From NCBI GenBank assembly GCA_020248265.1, contig JADCHX010000010.1, forward strand, positions 216,612-280,611: a DNA stretch of 64,000 nt, read 5' to 3'. The notes under the pieces are model-generated. The model was given only the letters and a program-made list of their open reading frames with translations. It did no database searches and had not been told where the DNA came from. Shown here one piece after another: positions 7,771-16,740 of this stretch. Both the position numbers and the translations under genes were made by a program. Origin of the DNA: Rhodocyclaceae bacterium (GTDB taxonomy: Bacteria; Pseudomonadota; Gammaproteobacteria; Burkholderiales; CAIKXV01). The number at the start of each line of letters is the position of its first letter. The first letter of the stretch is position 1.

Positions 7771-9477
7771 TCATTCCCGGCCGACCCAGTCCTTGACCAC
7801 GTTGGCGACGATCTGCGGCTCCTGCTTTGCCAGATCCTTCACCGCCTGCAGGTCAGCCTCGAACCCCCGGCCGCCGGTCCGGATGGGCGGCGCGGTGCCG
7901 GTATCCCCCTCTCCGGCGGGAGCGGCTTCAGCGGCGCTGGCAGCGGCAGCCATCGCCTGGGCGTAAGCTTCCCGCGCTGCGAGGTCGCGCTCGCCTGCCC
8001 TTGCCAGGTCGCGCAGCACCGGGCGCAGGACCATCAGGTAGACGAACAGCGCCGCCACGATGGCAGCAAGCGTCCACAGCACAGTGTTCATGTTGCCCAG
8101 CAGCCGCCGGGTGACTTCGGTGACCAGCGTCGGCCCTTCCACCTCGACACGCTCGACCTCGTTGAACGCGGCATTGACCAGATTCACGGTGTCTCCGCGC
8201 TTCTCATTGAAGCCTATCGCCTGCCGCACCAGGTTGTTCAGCTGCGCGATCTCGGCCTCGGGCAGCGGGGTGGCCTCGGCCTTGCCCTCCTTCAACTCGC
8301 GGCGGTGGTTGACCACCACCGCAGCCGAAAGCCGCCGCACTGCCCCGACCTCGGCCCGGGTATGCGTGATGGTCTTGTCGAGCTCGTAGTTGGTGGTGGC
8401 TTCCCGGTGCGTGTTGCCCGGCGAAGCTGGCTCGGCCGCCCCGCCCTTCGCAGCACCCTTGCCAGGTGCATTGAGCGGCGCGGTCGCGGTGCCGGGGGGC
8501 TGGTTAGACAGCGCCCCGGGGACCCCGCTCGCATCGCGCGGGTTGTCGCCGACGGTCTCGACCGTCTGCTGGCTGCGGATTGCCTGCTCCGGGGACGGGT
8601 TAGGCTTGTAGGTCTCGGCGGTCTGCTCGACGGTAGAGAAGTCGAGCTCGGCCGTGACCTGCGCGCGCACATTGCCGGGGCCGACGATGGGCGTGAGGAT
8701 CGCCTCGATCCTGCGCACGAAATTCTGCTCGACCGCCTGCACGTACTTCAACTGCCCGGCATCGAGCCCGGCATTGCCCTCGCGGGCGCTCGGGTTCTGC
8801 GTCAACAGATTGCCGGCCTGGTCGACGATGGTCACGGCCGAAGGCGCGAGTTCCGGTACGCTGCTGGCAACCAGGTGGGTGATCCCGGCCAGTTGCGCCG
8901 GATCGAGCGCGCGCCCGGGAAACAGACTCACCAGCACCGAAGCACTGGGCTTCTGCTGGTCGCGTACGAACACGCTCGGCCGTGGAATCGCCAGGTGCAC
9001 GCGGGCCGCCTGTACCGAACCCAGCGCCTGGACCGTGCGTGCCAGTTCGCCCTCGAGCGCGCGCTGGAAGTTGACCTGCTCGACGAACTGGCTGGTACCG
9101 ATCCGCTGGTTCTCGAGCAGTTCGAAGCCTATCGAGCCCCCGCGCGGCAGACCCTGCTGGGCCAGCCTCAGCCTGGATTCATAGACGCGGTCGGAGGGAA
9201 CGAGTATCGCGCCACCCCCTTCGGACATACGATAGGGCACGTTGATCTGCTGCAGGGCAGAGATGATCGCCCCACCATCCCGATCGGTGACGTTGCTGAA
9301 CAGCACCTTGTAGTCGGGTGTGCGCGCCAGAGACACGAACGCGACGGTGATCGCAACCGCAGCCGCGACACCCACCAGCACCACGACCTTCTGAACATTG
9401 GTGAGTCGGAAGAACCCCTGCAGTAGAGGCGTCGAGGCGGGCGGCGGGGCTGGGGGGGAAGTGGGAGCCTGCGCCAT
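7771..9477 (-). CDS. fliF: FliF, flagellar MS-ring protein
   Basis: A 568-residue inner-membrane ring protein on which the flagellum is built. Two transmembrane segments flank a large periplasmic part: VVVLVGVAAAVAITVAFV (about 31-48) and TVLWTLAAIVAALFVYLMVL (about 455-475). The periplasmic ring-building motifs are present (YKVLFSNVTDRDGGAI; ARVHLAIPRPSVFVR; SASVLVSLFPGRALD). The C-terminal tail ends DLAKQEPQIVANVVKDWV, the FliG-binding peptide. Second gene of the sigma-54-driven fliE operon, 23 bases after fliE. Confidence 0.97.
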   Translation of the reverse strand: MAQAPTSPPAPPPASTPLLQGFFRLTNVQKVVVLVGVAAAVAITVAFVSLARTPDYKVLFSNVTDRDGGAIISALQQINVPYRMSEGGGAILVPSDRVYESRLRLAQQGLPRGGSIGFELLENQRIGTSQFVEQVNFQRALEGELARTVQALGSVQAARVHLAIPRPSVFVRDQQKPSASVLVSLFPGRALDPAQLAGITHLVASSVPELAPSAVTIVDQAGNLLTQNPSAREGNAGLDAGQLKYVQAVEQNFVRRIEAILTPIVGPGNVRAQVTAELDFSTVEQTAETYKPNPSPEQAIRSQQTVETVGDNPRDASGVPGALSNQPPGTATAPLNAPGKGAAKGGAAEPASPGNTHREATTNYELDKTITHTRAEVGAVRRLSAAVVVNHRRELKEGKAEATPLPEAEIAQLNNLVRQAIGFNEKRGDTVNLVNAAFNEVERVEVEGPTLVTEVTRRLLGNMNTVLWTLAAIVAALFVYLMVLRPVLRDLARAGERDLAAREAYAQAMAAAASAAEAAPAGEGDTGTAPPIRTGGRGFEADLQAVKDLAKQEPQIVANVVKDWVGRE

Positions 9478-9500
9478 CGCCTAGCTTTGGTCGGAACCCA

Positions 9501-9830
9501 CTATACCTGCGTGCTCATGATGTCCTGGTAGGCGGTAACCAGCCGGTTTCGGACCTGGACCATCGTCTGGAAGGACAGGCTGGCCTTCTGCATCGCAACA
9601 ACCACCTCCTGCAGGTTCGCCTCGGGTGCGTCTGCATCGAAGGCCCGCTGGACTTTCTGGGCGTCCTGCTGGGCGGCATTCACGCTGTCGATAGATGAAC
9701 GCAGCATCGCGGCGAAGTCGGGCGCGCCGGCAGACGCCGCAGCATCGGCGCCGTCGCGCGCACCACCGCCGGCCTGGGCGGCGGCGGAGCGCAGTTCGCG
9801 CATCATCTGGTCGATACCGGAAGTGCTCAT
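9501..9830 (-). CDS. fliE: FliE, hook-basal body adaptor protein
   Basis: A 109-residue protein joining the MS ring to the rod. The conserved C-terminal half is present: FAAMLRSSIDSVNAAQQDA, then VVVAMQKASLSFQTMVQVRNRLVTAYQDIM with the expected Q-VRN--V-AYQ signature. It is the first gene after a consensus sigma-54 promoter and so begins the middle-class operon fliEFGHIJK. Length is normal. No signal peptide, as expected for a substrate of the flagellar export system. Confidence 0.95.
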   Translation of the reverse strand: MSTSGIDQMMRELRSAAAQAGGGARDGADAAASAGAPDFAAMLRSSIDSVNAAQQDAQKVQRAFDADAPEANLQEVVVAMQKASLSFQTMVQVRNRLVTAYQDIMSTQV

Positions 9831-9901
9831 CGGGAGAGGCTCGCTGCCAGGTTCACCGGCTCGGTTGGATCAGGATCGGAATACCGTGTACCGAAGGCTA
9901 C

Positions 9902-9917
9902 AGCAATGCCCGTGCCA
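9902..9917 (-). promoter_or_regulatory. Sigma-54 (RpoN) promoter of the fliE operon
   Basis: On the minus strand the sequence TGGCAC-GGGCA-TTGCT matches the -24/-12 consensus TGGCAC-N5-TTGCW exactly. It lies in the 109-base gap between flrC/fleR and fliE, about 70 bases before the fliE start. The transcription start would be near 9890. Because the neighbouring gene encodes a GAFTGA-type sigma-54 activator, this is a strong regulatory call. Confidence 0.9.
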
Positions 9918-9939
9918 CCGGTTGTCCAGACGTTCCGAT

Positions 9940-11382
9940 TCACGCGCCCGAGCCGTCATCATCGTCCTGCATTGCGCCGTCGAGCCAACCGGCGGCGCGG
10001 TATTGCGCCAGCTTGTACCGCAGCGTCCGCTCGCTCATCTGCAAGCGGGCTGCCGCCTTCCGCCTCGAACCGCCGGCGGCGGCCAGTGCATCGAGGATGT
10101 GCCTGCGTTCAAGCGACTTGATATCCAGCGTTTCAGGCGGCGACGCCAGCGCGACACTGGCTTCCCGATCCGCGGGATCGCTAACCGCCGGAGACGGCGG
10201 CAATTCCTGCCACCCGCCGGCAATCCCTGCCGCCCCCACGGCGGCGGGCAGGTGCAGGTCACCGACCTCGATCACCGCCCCTGACGCAAGAATCAACGCA
10301 CGTTGCAGGACGTTTTCGAGTTCCCGGATGTTACCGGCCCACCTGTGGGTGGTCAACGAACACTCGGCCGCGGGCGACAGGCCGATCTCGCGGCCAGCTG
10401 CGAACCGCGCGATGACCTGCCGTGCCAGCGGGAGGATGTCGAGCGGGCGCGCACGCAACGGCGGCAGTTCGATCGGGAACACATTCAGCCGGTAGTAGAG
10501 GTCTTCCCGGAAACGCCCGGCCCGCGCTTCGACCGCCATGTCCCGGTTGGAGGTCGCCAACACGCGGATGTCGAGAAGCACCGGCCGGCGGCCACCCACC
10601 CGCTCGACCTCCCGCTCCTGCAGCACGCGCAGCAGTTTGGCCTGCAGCGGCAGCGGCATCTCGGACACTTCGTCCAGCAGCAGGGTGCCCCCCTGCGCCT
10701 GCTCGAACTTGCCTGGCGTCGCCTGGCTCGCGCCGGTGAACGCACCCTTTTCGTACCCGAACAGCGTCGCCTCGAGCAGGTTTTCGGGAATCGCGGCACA
10801 GTTGATCGCCACGAACGGAGCGGCCGCGCGGCTGGAATGCCGATGGATGAAGCGCGCGAACACCTCCTTGCCCGTCCCGGACTCGCCGGTGATCAGCACC
10901 GTCGCATCGGTCGCACTCACCCGCCGTGCGAGTTCGAGCACCGCGCGGGTGGATGGATCGTGCGCAACCACGCCATCGCCGCCGACACGCCGCTGTCGGC
11001 CGGCTGCCGCCGGCGCCGGCCGCATATGGCAGGCGACCTCTTCCAGCAGGCGACCAGGTTCGAATGGCTTGGTCAGGTAGTTCACGGCGCCGGCGCGCAT
11101 TGCCGACACCGCCTTGTCGATCATCCCGTATGCGGTCATCAGGATCACCGGCACGTCCGGGTATTCGCTGCGCGCCCGCGCCAGCAGCGCATGGCCGTCC
11201 ATCGGCTTCATCTGCACGTCGCTGATGAGCAGACCGACCGGGTCGCGGGCCAGCGCAACCAGTGCACTCTCGCCGTCGATGGCCTCGATCACGGTGTAGC
11301 CATTCAACTGAAGCGTCGCCGACAGCGCCTCGCGCAGGTCGGCGTCGTCCTCCGCGATCAACACCGGCAGCAGCTTCATCAT
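9940..11382 (-). CDS. flrC: Sigma-54-dependent flagellar response regulator (FlrC/FleR type)
   Basis: A 480-residue NtrC-family activator. Receiver domain: acidic pocket E11-D12-D13, phosphoacceptor D55 (LLISDVQMK), switch lysine in YLTKPF. Central AAA+ domain: Walker A GESGTGKE, sigma-54 contact loop GAFTGA, Walker B GGTLLLDEV, and HRWAGNIRELENV. C-terminal Fis-type helix-turn-helix: RRKAAARLQMSERTLRYKL. It is coupled (ATGA) to the kinase gene upstream and sits directly before the sigma-54 promoter of fliE, so it most likely activates the class III flagellar genes. Pseudomonas calls this FleR and Vibrio FlrC. Two adjacent ATG codons are possible starts. Confidence 0.93.
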   Translation of the reverse strand: MMKLLPVLIAEDDADLREALSATLQLNGYTVIEAIDGESALVALARDPVGLLISDVQMKPMDGHALLARARSEYPDVPVILMTAYGMIDKAVSAMRAGAVNYLTKPFEPGRLLEEVACHMRPAPAAAGRQRRVGGDGVVAHDPSTRAVLELARRVSATDATVLITGESGTGKEVFARFIHRHSSRAAAPFVAINCAAIPENLLEATLFGYEKGAFTGASQATPGKFEQAQGGTLLLDEVSEMPLPLQAKLLRVLQEREVERVGGRRPVLLDIRVLATSNRDMAVEARAGRFREDLYYRLNVFPIELPPLRARPLDILPLARQVIARFAAGREIGLSPAAECSLTTHRWAGNIRELENVLQRALILASGAVIEVGDLHLPAAVGAAGIAGGWQELPPSPAVSDPADREASVALASPPETLDIKSLERRHILDALAAAGGSRRKAAARLQMSERTLRYKLAQYRAAGWLDGAMQDDDDGSGA

Positions 11383-12575
11383 GCCACCGCCCCCGCGCTC
11401 GCCGGCAGCCTGAGCGTGAACCGGCTGCCTTCGCCCGGACGGCTTTCCACCAGTGCCTCGCCGCCGTGGGCAGTGGCCACGCCGCGCACGATCGCCAGTC
11501 CGAGGCCGGTACCGTCCGCCCGGGTCGTGAAGAACGGCTCGAACAGCCGGTCCATCGCCGCGGGATCGATCCCGTGCCCGGTGTCGTCGACCGAGAAATC
11601 CATCGCGCGTCCGTGCGGGCCTGCGCCGAGCGTCACGCGACCGCCGGCATCGCTGACCTGCAGTGCGTTCTCGAGCAGGTTGAGCAGGGCCCCGGCGACT
11701 GCCTTGCGGTTGCCCTGGATCTGCCCGCCTTCGCTGCGATCGACGATTTCGAAGTTCACTCCCCGCCGCGCCATCTGCGGCTCGATTACCTGTGCCAGTT
11801 CGCGCAAGAGCTCGCCGACAACGAAGGGCTCGAACTCATCCTCGTAACCTCGTACGAAGCGAAGCATATCCTGGATCATGCGCTCCACCCTGCGCAGGCT
11901 GTCGACGGTACGATCGGCAAATCGGCTCCGCTCGGCCTCCGGGATGGTGGTGCGACCCAGGTTCCCCGCATAGAGCAACGCAGTGGCCAGCGGCGTGCGC
12001 AGGTTGTGCGCGAGCCGTGCCGCCATTTCCCCCATCGCAGACAGCCGCCGGGCACGCTCGAGTTGCCCGGTCAGGGCGTGCGCGGCGGTGATGTCATTCA
12101 CCAGGGCAATCGATCCGCCGTCGGGAAGCTCACTCACTGACAGGCGTACCCGCCGGATTCGGTGCAGATCCCCCGGCTCCATGGCCGTTCCCGCCGCGGC
12201 GACAGGCGGTACCGCCTCGAACTCGTCCGGCGCTGCAGTGGGTCGAAGCACCCCGGCGATCAGTTCATCCCACGCCTGGCCGGAGGCCAGCGGCCCGAGC
12301 AGGTGATTCGCTGCCGGATTCGTATCGGTGACACGGTGACTGGCGTCGAGCACCACCACGCCGCCGGGCAGCGCGGCGAGCAGCGCGGCAAGCCGGCGCG
12401 ACAGCGCATCTTTCGCAGCCAGTTGCACGCGCAGTTCGCTGTTCGTCGCTGCCAGTTCACCGGTAAGCTGCTCGACGCGGCCCTGCAGCGCCTGATAGGC
12501 ACTGGTCAGCTCGGCCGAGGCCTGGCTGAACAGGGCGAAAGCCTCTTCCAGTTGCTCCGGACGCAGGTCAGCCAC
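11379..12575 (-). CDS. flrB: Flagellar sensor histidine kinase (FlrB/FleS type)
   Basis: A 398-residue soluble kinase without membrane segments. A predicted coiled coil (about 10-60) is followed by a PAS-like domain (GVVVLDASHRVTDTNPAAN, 72-90), the dimerisation/phosphoacceptor segment with H190 (LAHNLRTPLATALLY) and the HATPase domain (NLLENALQ; DTGHGI; FFTTRADGTGLGLAIV). It would phosphorylate the adjacent response regulator. The start is GTG with only a weak ribosome site. Its stop overlaps the regulator start, the usual pairing. The lack of transmembrane helices fits FlrB, which reads an internal assembly signal. Confidence 0.9.
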   Translation of the reverse strand: MADLRPEQLEEAFALFSQASAELTSAYQALQGRVEQLTGELAATNSELRVQLAAKDALSRRLAALLAALPGGVVVLDASHRVTDTNPAANHLLGPLASGQAWDELIAGVLRPTAAPDEFEAVPPVAAAGTAMEPGDLHRIRRVRLSVSELPDGGSIALVNDITAAHALTGQLERARRLSAMGEMAARLAHNLRTPLATALLYAGNLGRTTIPEAERSRFADRTVDSLRRVERMIQDMLRFVRGYEDEFEPFVVGELLRELAQVIEPQMARRGVNFEIVDRSEGGQIQGNRKAVAGALLNLLENALQVSDAGGRVTLGAGPHGRAMDFSVDDTGHGIDPAAMDRLFEPFFTTRADGTGLGLAIVRGVATAHGGEALVESRPGEGSRFTLRLPASAGAVA

Positions 12576-12654
12576 TCGGTGCTTCGACGTAAGACGGAAA
12601 TGCCAGTGTAGCGAGCCGGCGCGCGGTTGTCTGCGTCGCGGATCCGATGCGCGC

Positions 12655-13713
12655 TCAGTTACCGATCACGTAGCGCGCAGAACGCAGCGCGCGCGAAGGC
12701 GCCTGCTGCGGGACACGGCCGAAGCGGATCAGCAGCATCGGATGATTGCGATCGACCAGGTGGGCGACCTGCATTCGGGACTCGGGATGGGAGATCGGCT
12801 GGTACAGGAAACTGGCCCAGACACCCGCCGCACGCGCCCAGAGTACCGTCCTTTGCAGTGCCTGCCCGGAATGCAGCCAGTCGATCGGGGTGTCACCATC
12901 TGCACCGAGCACCCCGATCACGGGTGTGGATTCGATCAGGTCGGTTCCGGCCTGCCCGGACAGATCCGGGTCGAGGAACGCCCCGAACGGAAGCGCGAAC
13001 TCGCCGTGCGCCCCGAGCTGGAGCACGCCGGGCGGCATCGGTGGCACCAGATGCGCGCCGCGCCGTACCCACTTGGCCAGTTCCGTCCGGTACTTGCGCT
13101 GGGTGAGCTGGCGCCGGTCGGCTGCTGCAACGATGCGGGACACATCGGCCTTGGCCTCTACGTCCTCGAGCATGCCCAGCCAGGCGCCCTCGTGGCGCGC
13201 CTGGTCCTGCATGGCGTCGATCAGGTTCTGGGAGATCGGGGCCGGGTCGAACGCGCCGAGGTAGGTCCGGCGCCGGCGGATCGCCTGGAACAGCACTCGC
13301 TCTGCCGCCGGACAGGTACAGGTGCCGTCGAGTTCGATCCGGGCCAGCGGCACCTCGCTGCCGGACAGCGGATCGCCGTCATTGAGCCACGGCAGCAGCG
13401 TGACTTTCGGTTGCAGGCCGAGGTACCGGAGCGCACAACGCAGATTGAACAGTGCGGCCCCACAAGCAATCATGAGCGCGCGTCCATCGGGATCGGCCAT
13501 CGGCAACCTGCGCGACCGGTCGGCAAACAACTCGAGCGCCGCGCCGGTCAGCCGGAAGAACCACGGCTGGGTATTGAAGCAGGACGGCGCGAGCACGGCA
13601 TAATTCAGGCAGAAGTGCAGCCGATCCGCGTTCGAACCTTCCGCGGGAAAGTCTTTCTCGTCCACCGACCATGCGTCGGTGTCGAAACGGAAGGGAGTCG
13701 GGGCTGTGTCCAT
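12655..13713 (-). CDS. Acg-family FMN-binding nitroreductase-like protein
   Basis: A 352-residue protein with the tandem nitroreductase-like fold seen in the Acg family: LNYAVLAPSCFNTQPWFF near residues 37-54 (FMN-site Ser/Asn-Thr-Gln), ELFADRSRRLPMADPDGR and CGAALFNLRCALRYLG. Acg proteins bind FMN but are poor or inactive enzymes in Mycobacterium, where they are induced by hypoxia; a flavin-storage or redox role has been suggested for the family. Here it is divergent from the FNR-type gene with 277 bases between the starts. I do not find an FNR site in that gap. Substrate unknown. Confidence 0.75.
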   Translation of the reverse strand: MDTAPTPFRFDTDAWSVDEKDFPAEGSNADRLHFCLNYAVLAPSCFNTQPWFFRLTGAALELFADRSRRLPMADPDGRALMIACGAALFNLRCALRYLGLQPKVTLLPWLNDGDPLSGSEVPLARIELDGTCTCPAAERVLFQAIRRRRTYLGAFDPAPISQNLIDAMQDQARHEGAWLGMLEDVEAKADVSRIVAAADRRQLTQRKYRTELAKWVRRGAHLVPPMPPGVLQLGAHGEFALPFGAFLDPDLSGQAGTDLIESTPVIGVLGADGDTPIDWLHSGQALQRTVLWARAAGVWASFLYQPISHPESRMQVAHLVDRNHPMLLIRFGRVPQQAPSRALRSARYVIGN

Positions 13714-13990
13714 TACGCTCTGGAATGACTGCCTGCGCGGCGGTGCCGCACAGACGACTGCACAATAGGTATCAGGCGCAGGGGATTACGGATGCGACCC
13801 TGCCAGTACAGTGTATATCGGCAAGTGTTACCTTAACTGTAGCATCCAATGCAGGATCGTGGCGACCGTCGAGAGCGCAGCCCTTGCCGCGCACCCGCGC
13901 ACTGCCATCGTCCGCCGGAATATCCCCGCAGTACCGGATCGACAGGCCACCCGCAGATCCTGCTGCGGTGGACTGGCGGCCTGGCACCGA

Positions 13991-14767
13991 ATGGAAAAAG
14001 GCAGAGTTCCCTTGACATCGACCCGACCTGTCCACGCGACCATTCCGATCGTCCCCTCGCCCGCGACCATCAAGGCGGCCTGCAGTTCCTGCAGCCTGCA
14101 GGAACTCTGCCTTCCGGTCGGCCTGTCCCCTGCGGACATCGACAGACTGGACAGGATCATCTCCTCCCGGCACACCACGCGCCGCGGGTCGTCGCTCTAC
14201 CGCATCGGCGACCCTTTCCGCAATCTCTACGCAGTGCGCACCGGCGCCTTCAAGACGATCGACCTGTCGGAAGACGGTTCGGAAAAGATCACCGGCTTCT
14301 ACCTGTCCGGGGAGATCCTCGGCCTGGATGCGATCAGCACCGATCGCCAGAACTTCAGTGCGGTGGCGCTCGAGGACAGCGAGGTCTGCGTGCTGCCTTT
14401 CGAGCATCTCGAGGAACTGCTGCGCGAGATCCCTACGCTGCAGCACCATTTCCACAAGATCATGAGCCGGGACATCATGCGCGACCAGGGATTGATGCTG
14501 CTGCTCGCGGGCATGAAGGCAGATGCACGGCTCAGTTCCTTCCTGATCGGCCTGTCGCAGCGCTTCGCCAACCTCGGCTACTCGGCGATGCGCTTCCGGC
14601 TGCGGATGACGCGCGAGGAGATCGGAAGCTACCTGGGCCTTACCCTGGAGACGGTCAGCCGCCTGTTCTCGCGCTTCAGCGCGGAGGGATTGATCCGCAT
14701 CGAGCGGCGCGAGATCGAGATCCTCGATTTCAAGGCCCTGCGTGCGATCATTGAAGTACGCGAGTGA
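13991..14767 (+). CDS. fnr: FNR/ANR-family oxygen-sensing transcription regulator
   Basis: A 258-residue CRP/FNR regulator with the four cluster cysteines of FNR: C31, C34 and C40 (CSSCSLQELC) and C133 (SEVCVLPF). These bind an oxygen-labile [4Fe-4S] cluster in the family. The cNMP-like beta-roll has GDPFRNLYAVRTGAFK, and the helix-turn-helix is MTREEIGSYLGLTLETVSRLF with the E--SR DNA contacts that read TTGAT. The start ATG 13991 gives a normal-length protein; longer in-frame readings are Arg/Cys-rich and non-homologous. Three TTGAT-N4-ATCAA-like sites in this window (before ccoN, hemN, ompW) are probable targets. Confidence 0.95.
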   Translation: MEKGRVPLTSTRPVHATIPIVPSPATIKAACSSCSLQELCLPVGLSPADIDRLDRIISSRHTTRRGSSLYRIGDPFRNLYAVRTGAFKTIDLSEDGSEKITGFYLSGEILGLDAISTDRQNFSAVALEDSEVCVLPFEHLEELLREIPTLQHHFHKIMSRDIMRDQGLMLLLAGMKADARLSSFLIGLSQRFANLGYSAMRFRLRMTREEIGSYLGLTLETVSRLFSRFSAEGLIRIERREIEILDFKALRAIIEVRE

Positions 14768-14821
14768 TTTGCCAGGGGGCGATACACGCGATAACCTGAG
14801 GGTCGACTCAGGGGAGCATCC

Positions 14822-15178
14822 ATGGCCAGGTCCAGGGCAAGCAACGGCGCCAGACAACCCGCGCCCGCGAACAAGCAGCAGTCGAACGCCGGTTCGCCGG
14901 TGATCCACCAGTCGTCCATCGTCGAAGGCGCGGAGGGCTTCTTCTGGCGCGACAGCGAGACCGATGCGCTCGTCGGTCCGTTCCGCACCCGTACCGAGGC
15001 GATCGCCGATCGCGATTCCCCGGGACCACTGGGGGACGGCGTGGACGACCTCGCCGCCGCCGCGGACGTGGACGCGGTGCATGAAGTCGAGGCCGAGATC
15101 GGGATCGATGACTTCATCGATCCCGACACCGGCGAGCCGACGCACGGCTACGAACCGCACTTGCGCGACGACCACTGA
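14822..15178 (+). CDS. Hypothetical acidic protein, 118 residues
   Basis: I do not recognise this protein. It has a good ribosome site (GGGGAG, 7 bases before ATG). The first 30 residues are basic and Gln/Ala-rich; the middle (EGFFWRDSETDALVGPFRTRTEAIADR, residues 38-64) looks like a small folded unit that could bind a ligand or partner; the rest is strongly acidic and ends GEPTHGYEPHLRDDH. No signal or membrane segment. It is 54 bases downstream of the FNR-type gene, same strand, and convergent with hemN. Probably real given the ribosome site and context. Confidence 0.6.
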   Translation: MARSRASNGARQPAPANKQQSNAGSPVIHQSSIVEGAEGFFWRDSETDALVGPFRTRTEAIADRDSPGPLGDGVDDLAAAADVDAVHEVEAEIGIDDFIDPDTGEPTHGYEPHLRDDH

Positions 15179-15228
15179 CCGTCCCCTCCAGGCTGCACGG
15201 TTGCAAGGGCGTCGGTCGCGTACGGCCG

Positions 15229-16632
15229 TCATACGGCCTTCGAGTAACGGCCGTCGACCGGACGGTCGCGCAGGTGCCGGTCGAACACCATGCAGAGGTT
15301 GCGCACGAGGAATCGGCCCCTGGGCGTCACCGTGATCCATTCGGGCTGGCCGGGGGGCTCGATGGTCAGCAGGCCCGCCGCCTCCAGCCCCCGCAGCTCT
15401 TCCAGTTCACGCGCGAAGTAGCTGTCGAAATCGATCAGGTAAGCCTGTTCGATCGACGGCACGTACAGCATGAAGTGGCACATCAGCCCGTGGATGATGG
15501 TGCGCCTGAGCAGATCGTCCGGGTCCAGTTCGATGCCACGCTCGACCGGAAGCTCCCCGCCATCGATCGACTCGTAGTAGGCCTCGACCCGGTGCACGTT
15601 CTGGCTGTAGGACGCGCCGACGCTGCTGATAGCCGATACCCCGACGCCGATGATGTCGGCGTCGGGGTGCGGGGTGTAGCCCATGAAGTTGCGCCGCAGG
15701 CGGCCCTGCACCTGGGCGACCGACAGTTCGTCATCCGGACGGGCGAAATGGTCCATGCCGATGTAACGGTAGCCGGCGTCACCGAACCGGCGCACTGCAT
15801 GCTGGAGGATGTCGAGCCGCTCGACGGCGCCCGGCAGGTCCGCAGCGGAGATCCGCCGCTGCGGCTTGAACAGGTGCGGCAGGTGCGCGTAGTTGTAGAG
15901 CGCGATGCGGTCAGGCCCAAGGTCGATCACCTTCGACAGCGTCGTGTCGAACGTCTGAGCCGTCTGCGCGGGCAGGCCGTAGATGAGGTCCACGTTGATC
16001 GACTTGTAACCTTCCTCGCGCCCGGCCCGGACCACCGCGGCGGTCTCCTCGAGGGACTGGATCCGGTTCACCTTCTGCTGCACGACCGGATCGAAATCCT
16101 GCAAACCCAGCGACAGCCGGTTGAAGCCGATCGCGCGCAGGCCTGCCACGGTCGATTCGCGCGTGAAGCGCGGATCTACCTCTATCGCGAAGTCGCCGGC
16201 ATGGTCCTCCGCGAGCGTGAAATTGCCGCGTACGCTCTTCATCAACCGCCGCATCTGCGCGAGGGTCAGGAAGGTCGGGCTGCCGCCGCCCCAGTGCAAC
16301 TGGTCGACCCGGCGTCCACCGCCTTCGTACAGTTCGCTCTGCATCTCCAGTTCGCGTTCGAGGTGCTGCAGGTACGGGATCGCACGTGTACGGTCACCGG
16401 TGACCACCTTGTTGCAGGCGCAGTAGAAGCAGACGGTACGGCAGAACGGGACATGCACGTACAGGGAAAGACCGCGATGCTGTCCACCCAGATGGCGCCG
16501 CCGCGCGTGCACCGCATAATGCTTTGCGGTGAAGCTGTCGTTGAAGCGATCGGCCGTCGGGTATGACGTGTAGCGCGGCCCTGGACGGTCGAGGCGCTGC
16601 ACCAGGGCAGGATCGAAACCGAGATCGGGCAT
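15229..16632 (-). CDS. hemN: Oxygen-independent coproporphyrinogen III dehydrogenase
   Basis: A 467-residue radical-SAM enzyme of anaerobic heme synthesis: it decarboxylates coproporphyrinogen III to protoporphyrinogen IX. Residues C64, C68, C71 (VPFCRTVCFYC) ligate the [4Fe-4S] cluster, with C73 next to it; HWGGGSPTFL is the SAM-binding glycine segment; LGLQDFDPVVQ and INVDLIYGLP follow. The C-terminal HemN domain is complete. The start is ATG 16632 (MPDLGFDPALV). A near-perfect FNR site 109-122 bases upstream suggests induction under low oxygen, fitting the adjoining cbb3 cluster, which needs heme. Confidence 0.95.
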   Translation of the reverse strand: MPDLGFDPALVQRLDRPGPRYTSYPTADRFNDSFTAKHYAVHARRRHLGGQHRGLSLYVHVPFCRTVCFYCACNKVVTGDRTRAIPYLQHLERELEMQSELYEGGGRRVDQLHWGGGSPTFLTLAQMRRLMKSVRGNFTLAEDHAGDFAIEVDPRFTRESTVAGLRAIGFNRLSLGLQDFDPVVQQKVNRIQSLEETAAVVRAGREEGYKSINVDLIYGLPAQTAQTFDTTLSKVIDLGPDRIALYNYAHLPHLFKPQRRISAADLPGAVERLDILQHAVRRFGDAGYRYIGMDHFARPDDELSVAQVQGRLRRNFMGYTPHPDADIIGVGVSAISSVGASYSQNVHRVEAYYESIDGGELPVERGIELDPDDLLRRTIIHGLMCHFMLYVPSIEQAYLIDFDSYFARELEELRGLEAAGLLTIEPPGQPEWITVTPRGRFLVRNLCMVFDRHLRDRPVDGRYSKAV

Positions 16633-16740
16633 TGCAAACCCTCCGCTGGACTCGCACCGGTCATGCATCGTCCCTGTCGCTGCCGCCGGTACGGATCTGC
16701 AACGACGAGGCCAGTGTGACCCGGCCATGTCGGGGCCACG

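Noticed and set aside
14011..14024. TTGACATCGACC as a possible FNR site
   Set aside because: Lies inside the FNR coding region and lacks the second half-site.
15224..15238. GGCCG-TCATA-CGGCC hairpin at the end of hemN as a terminator
   Set aside because: Stem of five pairs overlapping the stop codon with no T-run; repeats of ACGGCC nearby make chance likely.
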